Shown here in pieces: positions 54,745 to 64,000 of a stretch of 64,000 nucleotides of DNA. The DNA comes from Methylocaldum sp. 14B (GTDB lineage: Bacteria; Pseudomonadota; Gammaproteobacteria; Methylococcales; Methylococcaceae): assembly GCF_002005105.1 (NCBI RefSeq), contig NZ_MSCV01000021.1, positions 37,876 through 101,875 on the forward strand. Reading direction: 5' to 3'. The notes beneath the pieces are model-generated. The model saw nothing but the letters and a program-made list of their open reading frames with translations. It was not told the origin of the DNA and ran no database searches. Made by a program: the position numbers and the translations under genes. Position 1 is the stretch's first letter. Each line of letters opens with the position of its first letter.

Positions 54745-55305
54745 ATGATGATGTGGAGCAAGCATCGGCCACCCCGAGCTGCAAGAAAATCACGGGGGGT
54801 CACATTGATCGAACTGCTGGTGACGGTGTCGGTCCTGGCTATTCTGTCGTCTATCGCTGTGCCCAGTCTCCAGAATTTCACGAACACTAGCCGTGCCGTC
54901 GCCCTAACCAACGAACTTGTGGCAGCGCTCAACTTCGCCCGTTCCGAAGCGATCAAGCGCGGCGTCGCCGTAACGATCTGCAAGACCGCCAATCCCGACA
55001 ATGCAAGCCCCACCTGTACGACCGCAGGAGGTTGGCAGAGCGGTTGGCTGACGTTTACCGATCCTACCAATCGAGGAACCGTGGATGCGAACGAAGCCCG
55101 CCTACGGGTCAAGCAGCCGACCGGCGGTACCGGCACCATCGATGGCGGCACCGAATTCAGCAACTACATCACCTATCTTCCCGGTGGGGATTATGTGGGC
55201 AGTGGCGGAACGAACGGAACGCTGACCGTGTGTGTAGGCGGCGTCAAACGCGATATTGCCGTGAAAAACACTGGCCAGATCCACATCGAAAAAGGAACTT
55301 GCTAA
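54745..55305 (+). CDS. fimT: Minor pseudopilin FimT/GspH
   Basis: 186 aa from the ATG at 54745 (AAAGGTG upstream; ATGs at 54748 and 54751 also possible). Prepilin cleavage site RG|VTLIELLVTVSVLAIL with Glu5 and N-methyl Val. The C-terminal GspH/FimT domain has FARSEAIKRGVAVTIC, WQSGWLTFTD and a Cys pair. Primes type IV pilus assembly. Overlaps pilV (TAATG). Confidence 0.92.
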   Translation: MMMWSKHRPPRAARKSRGVTLIELLVTVSVLAILSSIAVPSLQNFTNTSRAVALTNELVAALNFARSEAIKRGVAVTICKTANPDNASPTCTTAGGWQSGWLTFTDPTNRGTVDANEARLRVKQPTGGTGTIDGGTEFSNYITYLPGGDYVGSGGTNGTLTVCVGGVKRDIAVKNTGQIHIEKGTC

Positions 55306-55772
55306 TGAAGCGCAGAAACGTTTCGAAAGGCCGATTCGGCCTAAAGGCGGGGCAAAAAGGCGTTAGCATGATCGAAGTGCTGGTGACTATGGTTGTCATC
55401 GCATTGGGCCTTTTGGGACACGGCAGACTGCTCGCCACCACTCTCAATCACAACAACTCGGCTTATATGCGAAGCCTTGCGACCATGCTGGCTTATGACA
55501 TAGCCGAGAGCATGCGCGCCAACCGCGCCGCCGCGATAGGCGGCAGCTATAACGTTGCGGTCGGCAGCAGCCCCAGCGGCGGCACCGTGGCGGGCGACGA
55601 TCTGGTCTCATGGAAAAACCGGCTATCCGAGTTGCTTCCCGCTGGAGACGGCTCCGTCACCGTCGACATTCAGGGCAACACTACCATCGTCATCCAATGG
55701 GACCAAAAAGAGGATCGCGACGGCGACGGCAATAACGATCTGATATCCCTGACAACCCAGACCGATCTTTAG
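55305..55772 (+). CDS. pilV: Minor pilin PilV
   Basis: 155 aa. Prepilin motif KG|VSMIEVLVTMVVIALGLLG, typical of PilV with its MIEVL. Then LATTLNHNNSAYMRSLATML and AYDIAESMRANRAAA, the conserved A-x-D-(I/M)-AERMRAN block. The start codon overlaps the fimT stop. Confidence 0.92.
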   Translation: MKRRNVSKGRFGLKAGQKGVSMIEVLVTMVVIALGLLGHGRLLATTLNHNNSAYMRSLATMLAYDIAESMRANRAAAIGGSYNVAVGSSPSGGTVAGDDLVSWKNRLSELLPAGDGSVTVDIQGNTTIVIQWDQKEDRDGDGNNDLISLTTQTDL

Positions 55773-55774
55773 CC

Positions 55775-56869
55775 ATGCGCACTCCCATTTTCGCGATGAC
55801 GGTACCGCCGAACTCCTGCCGAGGCGTGACCCTGATCGAGCTGATGATATCCCTGACAATCGGCTTATTGCTGACCGCCGTTCTCGGCTACGCATTTCTG
55901 GGCAGCCGACAGGCTTTTCGTACCACGGACACGCTGTCCCGCATGCAGGAGAGCGCCCGCTACGCTTTCGAACGCATCTCCTCCGACATCCGCATGGCGG
56001 GATTCACGGGTTGTTCGTTCTCCACGATGGCCAATGTGCTCAACAACCCGAACGACTGGTATAAAAACCTGTTCGGACAACCATTGATCGGTTACGAGGA
56101 AGGAGTCAGCATCTTTCCCAACGACAGCGACGGTAACGCGTTGCCCGTGCTGCGGGGAGACGCCGTCACAGTGCTCCGCGTGGACAATTCCCGCGAGTAC
56201 ATCGTCGACGACCACAACCCACCATCGGCTCAGTTGCAACTGACAGCCAACCACGACATCAAGCAAGGAGAAATCCTGGTCATTACCGATTGCCAGCATG
56301 CCGCTGTCTTTCAGATGACCAACGTGAACAACAACACCATCGCCACTGTCAACCATAACAATGGAAACGCTATCGATCCGGGCAATTGCACGAAAGGACT
56401 GGGCAACCCGGTACCCAACCCATGCACAGCCAATGGCACTCCATACACCTTCGCCCGAGGCTCCCGAATTTTACGGTTGAGCGCCGTGACCTATTACATC
56501 GGCACCAACGATGTGGGTGAACCCGCACTTTTTCGCCAAAGACTCATAGCCAGCGGCCTCATAGCCAGCGGCGGCAATGCCGCCACCACGGCGGAGGAAA
56601 TGGTGGAAGGCGTGCAGGACATGCAAATTCAGTATGGAGAGAATACCGATGGAGCTCCCGGCGTCGATACCTACGTCACGGCCGATGGGGTTACCAACTG
56701 GACGAATGTTCTGAGCATACGCATCAGCTTGCTGATGGTCAGCCTTTCGGATGAAAGCATCACTACCGCCCCCCAGGCGTATACCTACAACGGGGCCACG
56801 ATCACACCGACCGACCGGCTTTTGCGCAAGGCTTTCACCACCACCATCTCCGTAAGGAACCGACTATGA
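55775..56869 (+). CDS. pilW: Minor pilin PilW
   Basis: 364 aa. Prepilin motif RG|VTLIELMISLTIGLLLTAV, then YAFLGSRQAFRTTDTLSRMQ, ESARYAFERISSDIRMAGFT and GC, the PilW signature. EEMVEGVQDMQIQYGENTDG begins the C-terminal PilW domain, with LSIRISLLMVS. Stop overlaps pilX by ATGA. Confidence 0.93.
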   Translation: MRTPIFAMTVPPNSCRGVTLIELMISLTIGLLLTAVLGYAFLGSRQAFRTTDTLSRMQESARYAFERISSDIRMAGFTGCSFSTMANVLNNPNDWYKNLFGQPLIGYEEGVSIFPNDSDGNALPVLRGDAVTVLRVDNSREYIVDDHNPPSAQLQLTANHDIKQGEILVITDCQHAAVFQMTNVNNNTIATVNHNNGNAIDPGNCTKGLGNPVPNPCTANGTPYTFARGSRILRLSAVTYYIGTNDVGEPALFRQRLIASGLIASGGNAATTAEEMVEGVQDMQIQYGENTDGAPGVDTYVTADGVTNWTNVLSIRISLLMVSLSDESITTAPQAYTYNGATITPTDRLLRKAFTTTISVRNRL

Positions 56870-57399
56870 CCAGGCGGTTTGAGAATGGCGCCGGCTTGCC
56901 TAGAAGGCAACGAGGCATCTCGCTCGTGATGGCGTTGATCTTTCTGACCATTCTGATGCTGTTGGGCACCAGCGCTACGCTGAACACCAATCTTCAGGAA
57001 CGCATGGCGGGTAACACCCGCAATCGCGATTTGGCTTTTCAGGCCGCCGAAGCCGCCCTGAAGGACGCCGAAACCACCCTGACGGCTTGGCGCACCTTGA
57101 TGTTCGACGGCAGCGTGGACGGCCTTATTACTTATGACGCCACCCATGGTAACGACGCCGACTACTGGGGCAGCACCGTCAATCTGGACAGCTTGGTCGA
57201 CGCCGACTATCCCAATTGGTCGAGCTCTCGCAGTCCCGCCCAGAGTCTGAGCCAGGTTGCCGAACAGCCGAGATACATCGTCGAAAGAATGCCCAATGTC
57301 GCGGCCACGGAGTATTACCGTGTCACCGCGCGCGGCGTCGGCGGCGATCTTAACGCGGTAGTGATTTTGCAAGCTCTTTATACGTATACGCCACCTTGA
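56866..57399 (+). CDS. pilX: Minor pilin PilX
   Basis: 177 aa. RQRGISLVMALIFLTILMLL, the non-FTLIEL N-terminus of PilX, is followed by GTSATLNTNLQERMAGNTRN and DLAFQAAEAALKDAE, the conserved ERMAGN and FQAAEAAL blocks. Coupled to pilW. Confidence 0.92.
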   Translation: MTRRFENGAGLPRRQRGISLVMALIFLTILMLLGTSATLNTNLQERMAGNTRNRDLAFQAAEAALKDAETTLTAWRTLMFDGSVDGLITYDATHGNDADYWGSTVNLDSLVDADYPNWSSSRSPAQSLSQVAEQPRYIVERMPNVAATEYYRVTARGVGGDLNAVVILQALYTYTPP

Positions 57400-57413
57400 A
57401 ACGGAGAGGCAAC

Positions 57414-60400
57414 ATGCATCAATCCGCCAAAGCCATCCGCCTGACTTCGTTGTCTTTGGGGCTGCTCGCTTCAGGCTGCCTGGATTTGTCTGCGTACGCG
57501 GCGCCTTTGACGCTGTCCGATCAGCCGCTTTTTCTAACCGTTCCGGTCGCGCCGAATCTGGTCGTCACACTAGACGATTCACTCAGTATGCCGTCCGCGG
57601 CCGTGCCGGACAGTATCGAGGCAAATCAGGCGACCAATCGTTTCAAGTCGGCCTATTTCAATGCCCTTTATTACAACCCGGCCATTACCTATCCGCCGCC
57701 GCCGAAGTACAACGGAACCAGCAATGACTGCACGCTCAGCAGCGCCCCAGCAGCCATGTGCTACCCCAATATTTCGTTTACCGCCGCTCCGATTAACGGT
57801 TTCGACACGTCACGCGGAACGGTGAACCTTGCAACCAATTATTGGGCAACGAGACAGTACTCGCCACAGAACACGAACCAGACTAACGCCGGCTCTCCGA
57901 ATGGGAGCAGCGACCGCGGATACTACGGTTCAAACACAAGCATTACCTACAACTATGGACCTTCCACCTGCCAGGTGGATTTCGACAACAACAGCAGCAA
58001 CGACCGGATACATATCGATTCCGGATGCTCGGGTATCTTCGCTAATCTTGCATCGGGGGCATCGCTTACGGTTACCGGTTCTTCCCGGGATGGGACCTAT
58101 ACGGTCACCAGCGTCAACAGTTCACAGCAGTACATTTACGTCGGCAATCGCTGGTCCAATGATCTCAACAACCAAACGGGCGTAAGCCTTTCCTGGACGC
58201 TCGACACTACGGCAAACACTTACCCGGCCTATTACTACCTTTTTTATACGCAAGCCGGCGTCCCCAGACCAGCCGCTTGCACTCCTACCGCCTCCGGCCA
58301 GAAGGACGATGATGATTGCTACGTGAAAGTGACTGTCGGTTCGGCGTCGGACACCTTTGCGGGCACAGCGGAACAAAAGGAACAGAACTTCGCCAACTGG
58401 TACTCCTATTACCGCACCCGGAACCTGGCTACGGTGTCCGGCGCAATGCGCGCTTTTGCAGGCCTGGATGGCGAGGTGCGCGTGGCATGGCAAGATCTAA
58501 ATAACTCGGGCATTACGTGCAATACGTTCGGGACAAATTGCGAGGGGTGGGATGGCAGCACCACAGACAATCGAATTCGACGATTGAACGCTACGCTCCC
58601 GAATGGGAAGACTCATAAGCAGGAGCTTTACGACTGGCTTGCCCGTTTTCCGGTTGCTGGAAGCACTTATTTGCGTACAGCCGCCGTCCGTGCCGGTGAT
58701 TACTTTACGGGAGCCATCAACATCAACCATCCTTTGGCAGACGACCCGCAAATCCGGGACAAGCCTCTCAATCCTGACGGAACGGTAAGAGGTTATGATG
58801 CCTGCCGTCGAAACGTCCATCTGTTGATGACCGATGGAGGGTGGTGCGGAGATTCGGTAACCGTCGGCGACTTGAACAGCTCCGGGGTTACCTTGCCCGA
58901 ACCCATGCCGACCTCGGGCGGTGGAACCACTTCGAGCTGGACCCCGGGCCCCCCTTACAGGGATTACCAAAGCAACAATCTGGCGGATATCGCGTTCAAG
59001 TATTGGGTTACCGATCTTCAGTCAGGTCTAGATAATAATGTCCCCGCGAGTTTCAAAGATCTTTCCGGCGATGCGGCGGCTCAGTGGCTCAACCCCAAGA
59101 ATGATCCGGCGACTTGGCAGCACCTGAATACCTTCATCATTGGACTCGGCTTGGGTACGACGATGAGCGGCACCCCGGTATCCGGCACGGGAACGTACCC
59201 GATATGGGGCGGCAGCACCTTCGCTGGGGACTATTCCAAATTGGCCGAGGGTGCTAGCTGCCCCAATCCTCCAACGAGCTCGAGTTCCGGCTCACCCTAT
59301 TGTTGGCCTTACACTCAGACCAGCGAATCTTGTCCTCCGAGCGACCTGAATCAGCAGCGCAAAGTATACGATTTGTGGCATGCCGCCATTAGCAGTCGGG
59401 GAGAGTTCTTCAGCGCGGAGAACGCTCAGGATGTCGTGGATGCATTCAATTCGGTCGTGAATGCCGTTACAGCAGCAAATCCTTCTTTCGCGGCACTGGC
59501 CGCAAATTCCACCAGCATTCAAAGCGGTGCCGTACTTTTCCAAGCCCGCTTCGACACTAGGGATTGGCATGGCCAGCTCATCGCCTATCCGGTACAGGGC
59601 GACGGCAGTGTCGGTTCGCCCTATTGGGATGCCGCCACAATTCCCGCTCCGGGTTCCCGGAACATCTTCACCTGGACCGGTGCTTCAGGCCAAAGCTTCA
59701 GCGACTGTACCAACCTTAGCGCCTCACAGAAGGCGGTTCTGGATACTGACTCCAGCGGGGTGGTGGACAATCTCTGTAGCGATCGGCTTAATTGGCTGCG
59801 GGGCAGCCATAGCGACGAGCAACGGAATGGCGGTGCCTTTCGGAATCGGGTAGCAAGCATTGTCGATATCGCCGATTCGGACGGGGACGGCAATCGGAGC
59901 GAATCGGTCAATGTCGAATGGTGGCTGGGCGACATCATCGATTCCGATCCGGCTTTCGTAAAAGCAGAGGACTACGGTTATAGCGAAGGCACATCGGCGT
60001 TGGCGGAACCGGAAAGATCCTCATATTCAGCATTTGTAAGCGGTAAATCGTCGCGCACCCCGGCCGTATACGTAGGTGCAAACGACGGCATGCTGCACGC
60101 TTTCCGAGCTGATGTCGGGAGCGCCGATTCCGGCAAGGAACTATTCGCTTATGTTCCAGCGGGAGTTTACGACAATCTCAGCAAGCTCACTAACCCGGCC
60201 TATACACATAAATATTTTGTAGACGGTTCGCCTCAGGTAAGTGATGCCTACTTGTCAGGCGATTGGAAAACCGTATTGGTTGGAGGACTTGGCGCTGGGG
60301 GTAAATCGATCTACGCTCTGGATATCAGCGATCCTGACGGCTTTAACGCCAGTAACGTGCTGTGGGAATACTCGGATGCGACCGATTTGGGTTATACCTT

Positions 60401-61436
60401 CAGTCAGCCACAGATCGCCAGACTAAATAACGGTCAATGGGCGGCTATTTTCGGCAACGGTTACAACAGCGCCTCGGACAAGGCCTTTCTGTACGTGGTG
60501 AATCTGAGTAATGGGTCTCAGATCGCAAAGATTGCCGCAGGCGACAGCACCAGCAACGGTCTCTCCACCCCGGTTTTGTACGATGCCAACAACGACAAAA
60601 TCATCGATTATGCCTACGCCGGCGATTTGCAGGGCAACCTCTGGAAATTCGACCTGAGCGCTTTAACGCTGGCCAACGGCGGAAATCCTCTGTTCACCGC
60701 GACTAATGCAAACGGCGAGGTTCAACCGATTACGGTTCAGCCCGTAATCGGCAACCACCCGAACGGCGGTGTGCTGATCTACTTCGGAACAGGGCGCTAT
60801 CTCACAGCCACCGACCCGTCCAATATCGAAGTGCAAAGCTTTTATGCCATTTGGGACAAACCCAATGAGATTGGAACAGTGCCCCGGGATAACGATCATA
60901 TACAAGCTCAAACAATCACCACCGAAACAACGGAATTCGGCTTCGGCCAAAGAGAAACCAGCAACAACACAGTAGATTGGGGCAGCAAGCGCGGCTGGTA
61001 TCTCGATCTGGTGCCGCCTAGCGGCGCCGCCGGCGAGCGCGTGATTTCACGAGCTTTGCTGAAGCACGATCGCATCATCTTCGTTACCGTCATCCCGTCC
61101 TCTGATCCCTGCGTTTCCGGGGGAGACAGTTGGCTCATGGAACTCGACGCGGTCACCGGTGGGCGCACCAGTATTTCTAACTTCGACTTCAATGCAGACA
61201 ATGTTTTTGATGACGCGGATAAACTGGCTAGCGGCAATGTTTCGTCGGGGATAAAGTCGACGGTAGGCATTGCCGAAACCCCGACATGGCTACAGAGCGA
61301 GACTCCCGGCGTGGCATATAAGGAATTATCAGGCACCACGGGCAATATCATGAGCATCAAGAATCGGGGGCCTTTAGATGACGAAGGTGGCGGCAGCGGG
61401 AGCATAGAACGGAAATATTGGATGCAAATCCAATAG
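57414..61436 (+). CDS. pilY1: Type IV pilus tip adhesin/biogenesis protein PilY1
   Basis: 1340 aa from the ATG at 57414 with GGAGAGG 6 nt upstream. Signal peptide ending at LDLSAYA. N-terminal von Willebrand A-like region (PNLVVTLDDSLSM, MIDAS-like DDSLS; NVHLLMTDGGW). Central repeats include a possible EF-hand-like DSDGDGNRSESVNVEWWLGD. C-terminal beta-propeller from about 870 (RTPAVYVGANDGMLHAFRAD), including the PilY1 calcium loop DANNDKIIDYAYAGDLQGNL. Calcium-controlled pilus extension and adhesion. Final gene but one of the operon. Confidence 0.93.
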   Translation: MHQSAKAIRLTSLSLGLLASGCLDLSAYAAPLTLSDQPLFLTVPVAPNLVVTLDDSLSMPSAAVPDSIEANQATNRFKSAYFNALYYNPAITYPPPPKYNGTSNDCTLSSAPAAMCYPNISFTAAPINGFDTSRGTVNLATNYWATRQYSPQNTNQTNAGSPNGSSDRGYYGSNTSITYNYGPSTCQVDFDNNSSNDRIHIDSGCSGIFANLASGASLTVTGSSRDGTYTVTSVNSSQQYIYVGNRWSNDLNNQTGVSLSWTLDTTANTYPAYYYLFYTQAGVPRPAACTPTASGQKDDDDCYVKVTVGSASDTFAGTAEQKEQNFANWYSYYRTRNLATVSGAMRAFAGLDGEVRVAWQDLNNSGITCNTFGTNCEGWDGSTTDNRIRRLNATLPNGKTHKQELYDWLARFPVAGSTYLRTAAVRAGDYFTGAININHPLADDPQIRDKPLNPDGTVRGYDACRRNVHLLMTDGGWCGDSVTVGDLNSSGVTLPEPMPTSGGGTTSSWTPGPPYRDYQSNNLADIAFKYWVTDLQSGLDNNVPASFKDLSGDAAAQWLNPKNDPATWQHLNTFIIGLGLGTTMSGTPVSGTGTYPIWGGSTFAGDYSKLAEGASCPNPPTSSSSGSPYCWPYTQTSESCPPSDLNQQRKVYDLWHAAISSRGEFFSAENAQDVVDAFNSVVNAVTAANPSFAALAANSTSIQSGAVLFQARFDTRDWHGQLIAYPVQGDGSVGSPYWDAATIPAPGSRNIFTWTGASGQSFSDCTNLSASQKAVLDTDSSGVVDNLCSDRLNWLRGSHSDEQRNGGAFRNRVASIVDIADSDGDGNRSESVNVEWWLGDIIDSDPAFVKAEDYGYSEGTSALAEPERSSYSAFVSGKSSRTPAVYVGANDGMLHAFRADVGSADSGKELFAYVPAGVYDNLSKLTNPAYTHKYFVDGSPQVSDAYLSGDWKTVLVGGLGAGGKSIYALDISDPDGFNASNVLWEYSDATDLGYTFSQPQIARLNNGQWAAIFGNGYNSASDKAFLYVVNLSNGSQIAKIAAGDSTSNGLSTPVLYDANNDKIIDYAYAGDLQGNLWKFDLSALTLANGGNPLFTATNANGEVQPITVQPVIGNHPNGGVLIYFGTGRYLTATDPSNIEVQSFYAIWDKPNEIGTVPRDNDHIQAQTITTETTEFGFGQRETSNNTVDWGSKRGWYLDLVPPSGAAGERVISRALLKHDRIIFVTVIPSSDPCVSGGDSWLMELDAVTGGRTSISNFDFNADNVFDDADKLASGNVSSGIKSTVGIAETPTWLQSETPGVAYKELSGTTGNIMSIKNRGPLDDEGGGSGSIERKYWMQIQ

Positions 61437-61448
61437 GAGTAACGCGAG

Positions 61449-61901
61449 ATGAACTCCCAGACGACGCCAAGAGGGTTCACGCTGATCGAACTGATGATCA
61501 CCGTGGCTATAGTGGGTATCTTGGCAGCCATCGCTCTGCCAGGCTATCAAGAATATGTCAAACGTGCGGCCCGATCCGAAGCAAAGTCTGACTTGCTGGA
61601 AGATGCGCAGTTTCTCGAACGTCTGTTCACGGAAGCGAATTGCTACAATTCCGGTACTGATCGAATTTGCGGCGATGCGAACGACGGAAACCCGATGTTG
61701 CCGGTAATTCAATCTCCACGGAATGGAACTGCGAAATACAACATCACCGTTGCTGCTGGTGCAACAACATTTACTTTGACAGCAGCTCCGGCAAGCGGCA
61801 GCACCATGGACGGTGACGCATGCGGTTCGTTCACGCTGAATCAGCTTGGACAGAAGGGACTTACGGGCGCATCGAAAACTGTCAGCGAATGTTGGAATTG
61901 A
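61449..61901 (+). CDS. pilE: Minor pilin PilE
   Basis: 150 aa. Prepilin motif [22 protein letters not shown], followed by [20 protein letters not shown]. The C-terminus has an intramolecular Cys pair pattern (ANCYNSG.., [23 protein letters not shown]). RBS AGGAG precedes the ATG. Last gene of the operon; faces the second pilE across 768 bp. Confidence 0.92.
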   Translation: MNSQTTPRGFTLIELMITVAIVGILAAIALPGYQEYVKRAARSEAKSDLLEDAQFLERLFTEANCYNSGTDRICGDANDGNPMLPVIQSPRNGTAKYNITVAAGATTFTLTAAPASGSTMDGDACGSFTLNQLGQKGLTGASKTVSECWN

Positions 61902-62055
61902 CCCTGAACAGGCAGCTCTCTGAAGGTTTTACTACCGACTCTTTACAATTGTGAGCAATTTGCCAATCAGGCGTAAAATTTACAGCGTTTCTCACCACTG
62001 TTCACCGGCGTTCACTCAGAAGCCGCCCCGCGCCCTCTAATGGACGCTGAGATGA

Positions 62056-62226
62056 GTAGTCGTCGGCAATTCGTTGCCGACGAAGTTGTCTGTGAAACGG
62101 CCAATTCCTCAGTGCATCTTCCGGTTTGGCGTAGCGGTCCAGGGGATAGTAGATAGTGGGTTGGGAATCCTTTCCCGACGCAACGGCCCGGGAAGCGGCT
62201 TCGTCGGCAATGGATTGCCGACCTAC
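62056..62226. repeat. Family A REP cluster 11
   Basis: A variant palindrome at 62056-62081 (CGTCGGCAATTCGTTGCCGA), a degraded copy at 62156-62179 and an inverted copy at 62203-62226. It lies between the two convergent pilE genes. Confidence 0.75.
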
Positions 62227-62669
62227 TCCACTGGGCAGCTCACTCGCTTTGCCAAGAACCGTTTGCATCCCCGATCATGGCGCAGCCGGTAATAGTCGTT
62301 GAGGTCGCGGTAATCGCAACACCAGCGTAGAGTCATCGGGCAGTTAGACTTCGACCACGCGCGTTGTTCGGCCCATTCGCCACGGGCTTGGAGAATGGGA
62401 GGAGCCAATCGACTGCCGGAACTGATCACCCCGTCCGGAAACTAGCTTCAATCATCCAGCGCCCGAAGCGTCCTGATTCCATCGCGCTGCGGCAAGCTGA
62501 CTTTGGCATCGGGACACGGCTCCCACAAAATCTACTTCTCTAATCTGATTTATGAGAGTTTAGCGGCTGTGCAGATATACTTAGCGAAATATTCGGTTTA
62601 GGAAATGGATAGGTTACGCTGAAGCATCGGCTACCCCCTACGAATTACTGGGCTGATGTCTGCAGCGGA
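62227..62669. other. Gene-free stretch between the convergent pilE genes
   Basis: Contains a 68-codon minus ORF (CPMTLRWCCDYRDLNDYYRL) that I could not place. The sequence near 62460-62545 reads in reverse as ILWEPCPDAKVSLPQRDGI then stop, perhaps the end of a decayed gene. No confident feature. Confidence 0.3.
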
Positions 62670-63107
62670 TCACCAGCAGTTAGCAACGGTTCCGGTTCCT
62701 GTAATTCCCTTAGCTCCCGAACTGCTTAACGTTAGATTGCCGCAAACGCCATCGCTTTGCTGGCTGCCTTGTCCAGTCGCCGTTAGTGAAAAGCATGTCG
62801 CGATCGGGCATGCCGCCGTAGCGGCAGCGATGCTGATCTGGTAATAACCTTCTTGAGAATTTGCCGGGTTAGCGGCATAGCCGAGTGCCGTCATAGAGTT
62901 GGCATAAGTTTTATTGTCCAGATAGTACTGTTCCTGCTTGGCGGCGGCGGCCATCAAAGCGGCTTTGCCGTCCGAGCGCCGAGTTTTAATTACTTGGCTT
63001 TGATAGCTGGGAAAAGCGACCGCCGCCAGTATTCCTACCACGGCAACCGCGATCATCAATTCCATCAGGGTAAAACCCCGAATTTTTCGAATACCTTGCA
63101 TCGTCAT
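62670..63107 (-). CDS. pilE: Minor pilin PilE, second copy
   Basis: 145 aa from the ATG at 63107 (GAGAGATC upstream). Prepilin motif RG|FTLMELMIAVAVVGILAAVA (Glu5), then FPSYQSQVIKTRRSDGKAAL and MAAAAKQEQYYLDNKTYANS, the PilE block. The Cys pair is in ACPIATCFSLTA and DGVCGNLTLSSSG, with a terminal ANCW. Only partly similar to the first copy. Ten nt after the pilY1 fragment, the same order as in the other operon. Confidence 0.9.
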   Translation of the reverse strand: MTMQGIRKIRGFTLMELMIAVAVVGILAAVAFPSYQSQVIKTRRSDGKAALMAAAAKQEQYYLDNKTYANSMTALGYAANPANSQEGYYQISIAAATAACPIATCFSLTATGQGSQQSDGVCGNLTLSSSGAKGITGTGTVANCW

Positions 63108-63117
63108 GATCGATCTC

Positions 63118-64000
63118 TCATTCCTTCTCATACCAGAATGTTTTCCAAATCGCCCTGCTTTCCAAGGGATGCCTGAACTCTTCTTCCGGTGGGATATTCC
63201 CTGGAGTAATAAATTGTTTTCCGCCCAATGACATGTAGATCGGATCGCTGGGGATGCCCGATCCGGTATCGACAGAACGCTCCTTCGTTTCACCGTTGGA
63301 ATCATTGCTGGTGTCGAAGTCGTAAACGCCAGCCGCAGTAAACAGATTTACGACATAAGTATAGGCTTTGCCCTCCGCCGGTCCGCACGTCAGGTTGTCG
63401 TCTTCCCCAGAATCCCCCACGGGCACATAAGTGCTGAAGAATATTTTTCCGAAGAACGTCAACGGTGAAGCCAGAGACTTTTCGCCACCGTCCGCGCCAA
63501 GTCCAAGATTGATATACCACCCACAGTTACACGCATTGCTCGCCGTCGCCGCCGTGTCGGTCAAATTGTCGAGATTGCTCACCTGTTTTGTGGTAGACGG
63601 AGGATTTCCAGTGAGCGTGTTACGGTCCTTGAACATGTAAAACTGATTCTGAATATTTGTGTCCAGCGGATGTTCGCGGTCTCCGGAACCAATGATTACA
63701 GCGTCAAAGGTTCCGGTATTGTCTTTTGCCTGAACGAAATCTGGTCTGTGGAAGAACCGGCGGTCGGCTTGCCCTGCATGCCGTCCAACGGAAAGAATGG
63801 GTGATATCGTCCATTCCGCACGCTTATCGAGGTAAACCGGTGGATCGACTTCAGGATCCGGAGGGGGGGGAGCAATCAAATCCGCACGCCATATCACACC
63901 GCCGGTATCGCCAACCAGGATTCTATCGGTCAGCCCGTCGCTGTCTGTATCTACGGCGGTTACGCTGGAGGGTATGCTGTCCAGAAGATCGGCGTGCGCT
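63118..64000 (-). CDS. pilY1: PilY1, second copy, C-terminal fragment
   Basis: The frame stays open to the right edge. From the edge it reads AHADLLDSIPSSVTAVDTDS, DGLTDRILVGDTGGVIWRAD, the PilY1 propeller calcium loop D-x-D-x-D-G-x-x-D with the GDTGG turn. Then DAVIIGSGDREHPLDTNIQN, QFYMFKDRNTLTGNPP and KIFFSTYVPVG complete the PilY1 C-domain. About 294 residues are visible. Its partner is the pilE gene at 62670. Confidence 0.88.
   Translation of the reverse strand, partial: AHADLLDSIPSSVTAVDTDSDGLTDRILVGDTGGVIWRADLIAPPPPDPEVDPPVYLDKRAEWTISPILSVGRHAGQADRRFFHRPDFVQAKDNTGTFDAVIIGSGDREHPLDTNIQNQFYMFKDRNTLTGNPPSTTKQVSNLDNLTDTAATASNACNCGWYINLGLGADGGEKSLASPLTFFGKIFFSTYVPVGDSGEDDNLTCGPAEGKAYTYVVNLFTAAGVYDFDTSNDSNGETKERSVDTGSGIPSDPIYMSLGGKQFITPGNIPPEEEFRHPLESRAIWKTFWYEKE

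Overview
The window is about 60% GC and comes from a Gammaproteobacterium. The evidence is MinCDE, MlaA, monothiol GrxD, RNase T, an HD-type CCA enzyme, a fimT-pilV-W-X-Y1-E minor-pilin operon, OpgD and NhaD-type antiporters. Genus cannot be fixed from the sequence. Two NhaD antiporters, a TrkH potassium transporter and a KdpDE-like two-component pair suggest an organism that handles sodium and potassium stress (inference).

Layout. 1-7.8 kb: mostly minus-strand stress and accessory genes (RsbT-like kinase fragment, HMA-type protein, a 36-aa membrane peptide, SDR, and a six-gene run BON / PfpI / coiled coil / phosphoribosyltransferase / hydrolase / PRPP-synthetase-like). 8-14.4 kb: degenerate MBL protein, epoxide-hydrolase-like enzyme, a large discoidin plus glycosidase-fold protein, OpgD. 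15-20.6 kb: sensor kinase, response regulator, NhaD, TrkH. 20.6-31.3 kb: tRNA-Glu(CTC) with a recombinase scar, then housekeeping genes (isocitrate dehydrogenase, grxD, rnt, mlaA, minCDE, ubiB family). 31-35 kb: thiC with a TPP riboswitch. 35.4-45.7 kb: CHASE2 cyclase, a FecR-TPR-beta-barrel protein, two proteins ending in the same four-cysteine tail, a RAYT transposase and a Crp/Fnr regulator. 46-54.3 kb: second NhaD behind an attenuator-like leader, cupins, HAD phosphatase, cca, TauE, SelW-like protein. 54.7-64 kb: a type IV pilus minor-pilin operon meeting a second pilY1-pilE pair tail to tail.

Short palindromic repeats are abundant. Family A is a 24-bp REP palindrome with about 49 copies, counted by eye, in 11 clusters, usually as inverted pairs. 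It flanks a REP-associated tyrosine transposase (RAYT) on both sides, which is the expected layout of a REP/RAYT system. Family B is an 80-bp GTAGGGTGGGTTA...TAACCCACCCTAC palindrome. Family C is an exactly 42-bp hairpin element with variable but self-complementary stems. It occurs as a three-unit tandem array and twice as a clean 42-bp insertion inside the hairpin of another repeat.

The best candidate for an undescribed system is 35.4-45.7 kb. A CHASE2 class III cyclase, a FecR-TPR-outer-membrane-barrel fusion, a 61-aa leaderless peptide and a 199-aa secreted protein lie in the same orientation, followed by a cAMP-receptor-type regulator. The two small proteins share a C-terminal C-x3-C-x12-C-x2-C tail. 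A sensing/export system for a cysteine-tailed peptide is plausible but is inference only.
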